From contig JAFZQZ010000065.1 of the NCBI GenBank assembly GCA_017620135.1, forward strand, positions 1-45,912: a stretch of 45,912 nt of DNA, given 5' to 3'. Below are positions 39,598 to 45,912 of the stretch, one piece after another (within the stretch, counting starts at the first letter, position 1; each line of letters starts with the position of its first letter). The position numbers and the translations under genes are program-made. Source of the DNA: Bacillota bacterium (GTDB taxonomy: Bacteria > Bacillota > Clostridia > Lachnospirales > Bianqueaceae). The notes beneath the pieces are model-generated. The model had not been told where the DNA came from and ran no database searches. It worked only from the letters and a program-made list of their open reading frames with translations.

Positions 39598-41484
39598 ATG
39601 GCAAGTCTAAAGCTTTCCCACATCTACAAGGTCTATGAGAATGGGCACAAAGCGGTCAACGATTTCTCCATCGATATTGCCGATCAGGAGTTCATCGTTT
39701 TCGTCGGACCGTCGGGCTGCGGTAAATCCACCACACTCCGTATGATCGCCGGACTGGAAACGATCACGACAGGCGATATGTTCATCGGCGATACGCTGGT
39801 GAACGACATGGAACCGAAAGACCGCGATATCGCGATGGTGTTCCAGAGCTACGCCCTGTATCCTCATATGACGGTGTACGAAAACATGGCATTCGGTTTG
39901 AGAAACCGCAAAATGCCGGAAGATCAGATCAAGGAACGTGTTATGAAGGCAGCCAAGATGCTCGACATCGAGGACTACCTGGAGCGTCAGCCGAAGGCAA
40001 TGAGCGGCGGTCAGAGACAGCGTGTCGCGCTGGGGCGTGCCCTGGTCCGTGACCCGAAAGTCTTCCTGCTGGATGAGCCGCTGTCCAACCTGGATGCGAA
40101 ACTTCGTGCCGCCATGCGTACCGAGATCACGGCGCTGCACAAGAGCCTGAAGACGACCTTCATCTATGTTACCCACGATCAGGTCGAGGCCATGACGATG
40201 GGTACCAGGATCGTCGTTATGAAGCTCGGCTACGTGCAGCAGATCGATACCCCCATGAACCTGTACAATTCTCCGTACAACAAGTTCGTGGCCGGTTTCA
40301 TCGGCACGCCGCAGATGAACTTCTTTGACGTCAAGCTGTTAAGAGACGGCGATGACGTGATCGTGACCTTCGCGAACGGCGACTCGATCAAGGTCCCGTA
40401 CGAGAAAGTCTCCAAGATCCACGACCGTTACCTGCACGGCGATACCACCGTGACCTTCGGTATCCGTCCGGAACATATCTCCATCGAGAATAACACCGAC
40501 GGCCTGAAGATCATCGTGACGAACGTGGAGCGTCTTGGCAACGAGACCAACATCTACGGCAAACTCGGCGATCAGCTGGGCGAGTTCACGATGAAGGACG
40601 AAGGCAACAGTATCATCGTGAAAGTCGTCGACCGCGACGATATCGAAGTCGGTGACGTTGTTTACGCGGTTCCGAATCCGAACAAGGTACACTTCTTCGA
40701 TGCCGAGACGGAAGTCACGCTGATGGAGAAGATCCCGCCGTTCAATACCATTCCGGCCAAAGCGGCAGGCGACAAGATGCAGCTGCTGGGCGAATCCGTG
40801 GTGCTGCCTGAGGTCTTCAAGAAGGCGCTTGGCGGCAAGGACAGCTTTGAGCTGACGGTTCCGCCGGCATCGATCGTGCCAGGCACTGATTTCTCCCGTA
40901 AGGTAGCCCGGATCGAAAAAGCGGACGACAAGAGACTGGCATACCTGGTGAACGGTGACAGCTATCTGTTCGCACTGGTCGGCGAAGATGTGGCGGAAGG
41001 TGATGAATATCACTTCTCACTGCTGAACGAAAAGATCAATGTCGTGGCGAACGGCGAAGAGATCCTGAAGGCAGTCCCGGATGAGGAGAGCCTGGAAGGC
41101 CGCTTCACCAAGACGGAAGTCAAGGAGAACGGTGACCGTGTGCTGCACTTCTTCTACAAGATCGGCGATTATACCTTGGAGGCAGCTCCGGAACAGGGAT
41201 ATAAGATCAACTCCGTGGACGGCGATGCCTGTTATAAGAAAACATACCGCTATAGCGTAGATAACGACAATATCCGTATTGTGGACAAGGCCGGGGAAGG
41301 TCTTTCTGCAAAGGTTGTCGAACTGCTGGACTACAGCAATATCCGCTTCGCGAAACTGGAAGCCGACGGACAGGAATTCCTGATCAAGGTCGATCCCGAT
41401 TTCAACGAGAAGGAAGTCAAGATAGCGTTCGACAGCAAGGATGTTTCGGTTTACTCAACGACCATTGATATGAAGATCTGCTGA
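39598..41484 (+). CDS. Maltodextrin ABC transporter ATP-binding protein (MsmX/MalK type) with long C-terminal extension
   Basis: The protein has 628 residues; the usual length is about 370. ATG 39598 follows GGGAGGAG. Residues 1-235 form the ABC ATPase: Walker A GPSGCGKSTT (37-46), Q-loop MVFQSYALYPHM, signature MSGGQRQR, Walker B FLLDEPLSNLDAK and switch His in THDQVEAM. Residues about 240-375 are the MalK regulatory OB/TOBE domain (TFGIRPEHISI, FFDAETEVTL). About 255 extra residues follow (roughly 375-628) that end in a second TOBE-like segment (FLIKVDPDFNEKEVKIAFDSKDVSVYS). The extra part is beta-rich and may add a sugar or regulatory site. It powers the permease pair downstream. Confidence 0.93.
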   Translation: MASLKLSHIYKVYENGHKAVNDFSIDIADQEFIVFVGPSGCGKSTTLRMIAGLETITTGDMFIGDTLVNDMEPKDRDIAMVFQSYALYPHMTVYENMAFGLRNRKMPEDQIKERVMKAAKMLDIEDYLERQPKAMSGGQRQRVALGRALVRDPKVFLLDEPLSNLDAKLRAAMRTEITALHKSLKTTFIYVTHDQVEAMTMGTRIVVMKLGYVQQIDTPMNLYNSPYNKFVAGFIGTPQMNFFDVKLLRDGDDVIVTFANGDSIKVPYEKVSKIHDRYLHGDTTVTFGIRPEHISIENNTDGLKIIVTNVERLGNETNIYGKLGDQLGEFTMKDEGNSIIVKVVDRDDIEVGDVVYAVPNPNKVHFFDAETEVTLMEKIPPFNTIPAKAAGDKMQLLGESVVLPEVFKKALGGKDSFELTVPPASIVPGTDFSRKVARIEKADDKRLAYLVNGDSYLFALVGEDVAEGDEYHFSLLNEKINVVANGEEILKAVPDEESLEGRFTKTEVKENGDRVLHFFYKIGDYTLEAAPEQGYKINSVDGDACYKKTYRYSVDNDNIRIVDKAGEGLSAKVVELLDYSNIRFAKLEADGQEFLIKVDPDFNEKEVKIAFDSKDVSVYSTTIDMKIC

Positions 41485-41485
41485 T

Positions 41486-42133
41486 ATGAAAGCAGATGTC
41501 GGCGGCAGACAGATCGAACTCAGTCCCAACTCGAAGCCCTATCTTCTGAAGAGGATGGTGGCGGACGGATTTGACATCCTGCTGATCTTTGGTCTGTTCA
41601 TGCTATTTACCATGATCCTTTTACGGACCCCGATCGCCAAAACGTATCAGACCCATTTTGACGCGGCGCAGGCGATCCAGAAAGAAACGGTGGAAGCATT
41701 CGGAAATGACGCGGACGCGGTCACACAGGCTCTTAGTTCCAATATGGAATATCAGAATGAGCTTTTTACCGCGAATATCTACAGCTATGTGATGAAAGCA
41801 CTGGCGGCGCTCCTGGCCGAGATACCGGTCCTGCTGATCGTGCCGTACCTGAACAAAAACAGGTCGACACCGGGCAAACTGATGACCGGGATCATGCTTT
41901 TCTCTGAAAGGAGAAACAGCCGGGCCCGCTGGTATCAGATATTCTACCGGTTCCTGTTCGTCTTTCTGATCGATTCGCTGGGGCTTTATCTCTTTACCGG
42001 CATCCTGACGTTCCTGATGGTACCCGTCGTCCGGCTCATGGAGATGCTCCTGAATAAGAAGAACAAGACGATCTGCGACTTCGTGACCGGGATCATGGTG
42101 ATCGAGAAACTATCATATAACGGCATTCATTAG
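41486..42133 (+). CDS. RDD family membrane protein
   Basis: The protein has 215 residues, one base after the ATPase stop codon. The pattern of RDD proteins is visible: YLLKRMVADGFDILLIFGLF at the first helix, with further helices at about 105-125 and 150-175, and TPGKLMTGIMLFS before the second conserved Arg-rich loop. A cytoplasmic or extracellular loop of about 55 residues lies between helices 1 and 2. RDD proteins have been linked to ion and small-molecule transport but mostly lack a known role. Within a maltodextrin transporter operon this one may modify or assemble the transporter (inference). Confidence 0.82.
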   Translation: MKADVGGRQIELSPNSKPYLLKRMVADGFDILLIFGLFMLFTMILLRTPIAKTYQTHFDAAQAIQKETVEAFGNDADAVTQALSSNMEYQNELFTANIYSYVMKALAALLAEIPVLLIVPYLNKNRSTPGKLMTGIMLFSERRNSRARWYQIFYRFLFVFLIDSLGLYLFTGILTFLMVPVVRLMEMLLNKKNKTICDFVTGIMVIEKLSYNGIH

Positions 42134-42151
42134 TCCAAGGAGGATACAATA

Positions 42152-43594
42152 ATGAAAAAGTTTTTAGCTTTAATGCTTGTATTTGTGTTGGCAGCTTCCA
42201 TGCTGACCGGCTGCAGCGGCGGCGGCAGCAGCAGCGGCGGCAAGGACGACGGCGTGATCCGTGTCTGGGTCGGTGAGGAATCTGCTGAGTTCTACCAGAA
42301 AGTCTGCGATGAATATATCGAAGCGCATCCCGATTTCGGTTACAAGATCGAGGTCAAGGGCATGGACACCGGTTCTGTGGCCGGCACCATCACCAATGAC
42401 CCCACAGCAGCAGCCGATATCTACACGGTCGCACATGATAATATCGGTAAGCTGGCTTCCACCCAGTGTGCCAAGCCCATCACCGACGAAGCGCTGGTAA
42501 ACCAGGTCGTGGCGGACAATCCCGCTTCCTTCCAGAAAGTTATCTATTCCACCCTGGATGGAAACCAGTACCTGTACGGTGTTCCCTATATCTCCCAGGC
42601 GCTGTTCATGTACTACAACAAGGCGCTCGTGAGTGAAGAAGAAGCGAAGACCTTTGAGGGACTCCAGGCGGCTGCGGCTCGTGAGAATACCAAGGCCATC
42701 ACCGTGACCGGCGACGACGGCTTCAATATGTGCTTTGCCCTGCTGGCGACCAGCGTAGTGGACCATGGCACAAGCGTAAAGATCTATGAAGGCGCAGAAT
42801 CTGTTTCCGGCGGATCCAAAGGCGTGAGCAACTGCCAGGGCGACGACACGGTCGCGATCGTCCGCTGGCTGCAGGAATATGCGGCAGATCCCAACGGCTT
42901 CAAGTGGGCTTCACCCGACGGCTGGGAAGCTGACCTGGATAAGGACAACAAGGGTGTCCTGGCTGTGATCGGCGGCGCATGGCATTACAATACCGCGAAA
43001 GCTGCGCTTGGCGAGTCCAACCTCGGTATCACGATGATCCCGACCTTTACCCTGACCGAAGCGGCCTGCGAAGGCCTGACCGGTGTCAGTGCCGGCGATG
43101 TCTACCGCGGCGGTACCTTTGCCGACTGCAAGTGCTTCATGATCAACGCCAACTCCGCGGCGAGCAAGTACGCGAAAGAGCAGGAGCTGATCGCTTACAT
43201 GGCCAGCAAGGAGATCCAGAACCGTTCCTACCTGGAGTGCCTGAACGTTCCCGCTTATGTCGGTGCAGCTTCCTACATTGAGCAGTGCTACAAAGATGGC
43301 AAAGTGACGGAAAGCCAGTTCAACCTGGCCGCGATGCAGGTCTCCATGGCTGAGTGGGGCATCCCGCAGCCGTTCATTACCGGTACACTGAACACCTATT
43401 ACTACTCCAAGAACGGCCCGGCGATCTTCCGCGCGATGATCGACAAGACCGCGTATCCGACGACCGGTGACCAGATCCTGACCGAGACCGAATCGCTCGA
43501 GAGCATCCGCAAAGGCCTCTACCTGATCGAGTACATCTGGATGCATGGTGTGACCCCGGACAGCTTCCCGGCCTCGTTACCGGAGAAAGCGTAA
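42152..43594 (+). CDS. malE: Maltodextrin ABC transporter substrate-binding lipoprotein
   Basis: The protein has 480 residues. ATG 42152 follows AAGGAGGAT. The signal peptide ends in the lipobox MLTGC (Cys 21) with a Gly/Ser-rich linker. The rest is a family 1 extracellular solute-binding protein: RVWVGEESAEFYQKVCDEYIEAHPDF, GTITNDPTAAADIYTVAHDNIGKL, YLYGVPYISQALFMYYNKAL, and the usual MalE-like C-terminal Trp/Tyr segment. It would capture maltodextrins at the membrane surface for the two permeases that follow. Maltodextrin specificity is inferred from the operon partners. Confidence 0.9.
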   Translation: MKKFLALMLVFVLAASMLTGCSGGGSSSGGKDDGVIRVWVGEESAEFYQKVCDEYIEAHPDFGYKIEVKGMDTGSVAGTITNDPTAAADIYTVAHDNIGKLASTQCAKPITDEALVNQVVADNPASFQKVIYSTLDGNQYLYGVPYISQALFMYYNKALVSEEEAKTFEGLQAAAARENTKAITVTGDDGFNMCFALLATSVVDHGTSVKIYEGAESVSGGSKGVSNCQGDDTVAIVRWLQEYAADPNGFKWASPDGWEADLDKDNKGVLAVIGGAWHYNTAKAALGESNLGITMIPTFTLTEAACEGLTGVSAGDVYRGGTFADCKCFMINANSAASKYAKEQELIAYMASKEIQNRSYLECLNVPAYVGAASYIEQCYKDGKVTESQFNLAAMQVSMAEWGIPQPFITGTLNTYYYSKNGPAIFRAMIDKTAYPTTGDQILTETESLESIRKGLYLIEYIWMHGVTPDSFPASLPEKA

Positions 43595-43638
43595 GAAGAG
43601 CAGAGACCTTATAATTCCTGAACGATTGGAGGGAAATT

Positions 43639-45099
43639 ATGGCTTCTAAAGCAATTACAGCGCCGAAAAATAAAGCGCATGAGCTGACGTTCTTCGAAAA
43701 GCTGGGGAATAGGTTCTCGAACTTCAGAAAACGCTTCGAGGATGGTTCTCTGGGAACGAAACTGGCTCACTTTATCTTCGGTGCCGGCAACTTTTATCAT
43801 AAGCAGTACGTCAAAGGCGCGATCTTCCTGCTTTTACAGATCGCGATCCTGGCGGTCATGATCTTCTGCCCGTCCATCAACGATACGCCATACGGCTGGA
43901 AAGCCCTGGCAAACCTTCCGCTGAAGAATCTGTCCGAAGGCGGCGGATTCGATCCGCTGACCGGCCACTTTACCAGCGGTTCCGACTGTAAGCTGATGAT
44001 CCTGTTCGGATTTGTTACGATTGCACTGATCATCATCTACATCATGCTCTGGAACATGAGTATCGCGTCCTCCTACAAGGCGGACATGGACAAGAAGATC
44101 GGTAAAAAACCGACGAGTTTCAAAGAGGATATGGCAGAGCTTTTGGACGGCAAGTTCCATGTGCTCATGCTGACGCCCACCTGTATCGCAGCGACGGTCT
44201 TCACGATCCTGCCGACGATTTTCATGATCGCGCTGGCGTTCACGACCTACAACTCACAGGACATGAACGACCTCGGTACGAACCTGTTTCGCTGGAACGG
44301 GCTGCAGAACTTCGCAGCTGTGTTCACCGGTGAAGGTTCACTGGGTATGGAGATCAAGAACCGTTTCCTGCCGGTCCTCGGCTGGACCTTCATCTGGGCG
44401 ATCTTCGCTACCTTGAGCTGCTATTTCGGCGGCATCATCCTGGCCCTTCTCATCAACAAGAAAGGCCTGAACGGAAAGAAAGTCTTCCGTACGGTCTTCA
44501 TCTTCACGATCGCGATCCCGCAGTTCATTTCTCTGCTGGCTGTCCGTAACCTCTTAGGTGAGTACGGCCCGTTCAACCAGTTCCTGAAGGATCTCGGCTG
44601 GATCACAGAATCGATCGGATTTTTGGGACTGAAGACCGGCGACAGCGAGTCGCTGGCGAAAGTTATGGTCATCATCGTCAATATGTGGGTCGGTATCCCG
44701 TATACCATGCTGATGACCTCCGGTATCCTGATGAATATCCCCGCGGATCTGTACGAAGCGGCCCGTGTGGACGGCGCGTCGACCTTTAAGATGTTCTTTA
44801 AGATCACCCTGCCGTACGTTATCTTTATCACGACCCCGTACCTGATCTCGAGTTTCATCGGCAATATCAACTCCTTCAACACGATCTTCCTTCTGACAGG
44901 AGGCGGACCGACGTATACCGGCTACCAGGCCGGCGGCACCGACCTTCTGGTCACGTGGCTGTACAAAGTCACCATTGACCAGGGTTCCTACAACACCGGT
45001 GCCGTTATCGGTATCTTCACCTTCATCATCACTGCGACCATTACGCTGATCACGTACCGCCGCAGCAAAGCGTACAATGAGGAGGATACTTTCCAATGA
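43639..45099 (+). CDS. malF: Maltodextrin ABC transporter permease MalF
   Basis: The protein has 486 residues. ATG 43639 follows TTGGAGGG. It has a long N-terminal part with two membrane segments (about 60-80 and 115-135) typical of Firmicute MalF, then the core permease with helices from about 175. The cytoplasmic EAA coupling loop is YEAARVDGASTFKMFFKITLP. Conserved motifs FNTIFLLTGGGP and TDLLVTWLYK near the end are found in maltose permeases. It pairs with MalG and the ATPase. The end overlaps the next gene by four bases (ATGA). Confidence 0.93.
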   Translation: MASKAITAPKNKAHELTFFEKLGNRFSNFRKRFEDGSLGTKLAHFIFGAGNFYHKQYVKGAIFLLLQIAILAVMIFCPSINDTPYGWKALANLPLKNLSEGGGFDPLTGHFTSGSDCKLMILFGFVTIALIIIYIMLWNMSIASSYKADMDKKIGKKPTSFKEDMAELLDGKFHVLMLTPTCIAATVFTILPTIFMIALAFTTYNSQDMNDLGTNLFRWNGLQNFAAVFTGEGSLGMEIKNRFLPVLGWTFIWAIFATLSCYFGGIILALLINKKGLNGKKVFRTVFIFTIAIPQFISLLAVRNLLGEYGPFNQFLKDLGWITESIGFLGLKTGDSESLAKVMVIIVNMWVGIPYTMLMTSGILMNIPADLYEAARVDGASTFKMFFKITLPYVIFITTPYLISSFIGNINSFNTIFLLTGGGPTYTGYQAGGTDLLVTWLYKVTIDQGSYNTGAVIGIFTFIITATITLITYRRSKAYNEEDTFQ

Positions 45100-45912
45100 G
45101 TTTACAGAAGAAAAAGAGAGTCGCCAGCCAGTCCCGCAACCGGAAGGTATCGCTTGGCGTGACCTACGCGATCCTGATCGTTATGGGCATCATCTGGCTG
45201 ATCCCGCTGGTATGGATCCTTCTTTCCGCATTCCGCTGTGAGTATCAGGCGGACGGTACGTTCATCGGCCGTGTCACGAGCAACTTCTTCCCGAAGAACT
45301 ACGGCCTGAAAAACTTCAAGGATCTGTTTACGGCTACCTACTACGGTGTGCCGAAAGCATTCCCGCGCTGGATGCTCAATACCCTGCTGATCGCCATCAT
45401 AGACTGTCTGATCTCCACGTTCCTTGTCCTTTCCGTGGCTTACTGTATGTCCAAACTGAGATTCAAACTGCGGAAAGCATTCATGAACATCACGATGATC
45501 ATCGGACTGTTCCCCGGCTTCATGAGCATGATCGCGATCTACTTCCTGTTAAAGTCGATCGGCCTGACCGGTAACCCGGCGCATCCGGGATACTCCGTGA
45601 TCGGTCTGATCCTCGCCTACAGTGCCGGCGCAGGTCTGGGATTCCAGATCGCCAAAGGTTTCTTCGACGTCATCCCGAACGCGCTGGTCGAATCGGCCAA
45701 GCTGGACGGATGCACGAACTTCAAGATCTTCCGGCAGATCATCCTGCCGCTGGCTAAACCCATCATCATTTATCAGGCGCTGATGAGCTTTACCGGTCCG
45801 TGGATGGACTTCATCTTCGCCAAGGTCATCATCGGCGCGGATAACGCGCAGTACTGGACGGTTTCCGTAGGCCTTTACTCGATGCTGTTCGGTACGCATC
45901 CCGACACGAACC
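45096..45912 (+). CDS. malG: Maltodextrin ABC transporter permease MalG (3' end outside window)
   Basis: The visible 272 residues begin at ATG 45096 (MSLQKKKRVASQSRNRKV) after GGAGGAT and run off the window. The first helix is YAILIVMGIIWLIPLVWILLSAF. The core shows WMLNTLLIAIIDCLISTFLVLSVAYCMS and LFPGFMSMIAIYFLL. The EAA loop is ALVESAKLDGCTNFKIFRQIILPLAKP, which docks with the ATPase. The end FAKVIIG, WTVSVGLYSM is typical of MalG, and only a short C-terminal part is missing. It is the partner of the coupled malF. Confidence 0.93.
   Translation, partial: MSLQKKKRVASQSRNRKVSLGVTYAILIVMGIIWLIPLVWILLSAFRCEYQADGTFIGRVTSNFFPKNYGLKNFKDLFTATYYGVPKAFPRWMLNTLLIAIIDCLISTFLVLSVAYCMSKLRFKLRKAFMNITMIIGLFPGFMSMIAIYFLLKSIGLTGNPAHPGYSVIGLILAYSAGAGLGFQIAKGFFDVIPNALVESAKLDGCTNFKIFRQIILPLAKPIIIYQALMSFTGPWMDFIFAKVIIGADNAQYWTVSVGLYSMLFGTHPDTN

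Overview
The window looks like the chromosome of an anaerobic, saccharolytic Bacillota (Clostridia, Lachnospiraceae-like; this placement is inference). The evidence is the set of Gram-positive lipoprotein signals, consensus sigma-A promoters with strong AGGAGG ribosome sites, a Firmicute-type maltodextrin ABC system with lipoprotein amylases, and an ArgR/AhrC-style arginine operon. Most of the DNA is moderately GC-rich with dense, mostly well-packed operons. About 15.9-18.7 kb is visibly AT-richer and carries accessory genes.

Layout. 1-5.2 kb: a divergent serine carboxypeptidase-like gene (cut by the window edge), then a tandem flavodoxin-fold oxidoreductase, a GH2 glycosidase and an alpha/beta hydrolase in one operon. 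5.2-7.6 kb: an HTH-Uma2 nuclease-like gene behind a promoter embedded in a 17-bp inverted repeat, a tRNA-Asp with a hairpin-rich leader, and a lipoprotein. 7.6-11.7 kb: a glycerol-1-phosphate dehydrogenase-like gene divergent from a ribulokinase-like kinase and an EamA transporter. 12.0-15.8 kb: an esterase-like hydrolase, an AraC regulator, and a divergent sugar isomerase plus Gfo/Idh/MocA dehydrogenase pair. 15.9-18.7 kb: a Fic protein, a DUF4417 protein and two small unknown proteins, with repeated RNA-like hairpins and a candidate antisense-strand small RNA. 19.1-27.2 kb: the minus-strand arginine operon argC-GNAT-argJ-argB-argD-carB behind a promoter overlapped by an ARG box. 27.3-32.8 kb: NYN nuclease-like protein, proS, a free-standing FakA C-terminal-like domain, a NagB-type deaminase and an RNA methyltransferase. 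33.2 kb to the end: a starch/maltodextrin operon (starch-binding lipoprotein, alpha-amylase, pullulanase, PH-like membrane protein, ATPase with a long tail, RDD membrane protein, binding protein, two permeases, the last cut by the edge).

How they work together. The last operon is a complete route for degrading alpha-glucan at the cell surface and importing the resulting oligosaccharides. The arginine operon supplies the acetylated ornithine cycle and the large subunit for carbamoyl phosphate, but no carA is seen.

The most unusual signal is not a gene. Three intergenic regions (about 11.75-11.97, 18.8-19.1 and 32.79-33.06 kb) each hold a long degenerate palindrome of about 220-270 nt, built from short units repeated in one orientation and then mirrored. 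The unit sequence differs at each locus, but the architecture is the same, and the mirrored units keep exact or nearly exact distances from the centre. A second unexplained RNA-like signal is the pair of related elements around 17.1-17.23 and 18.56-18.67 kb, with identical seven-base hairpin loops on different stems.
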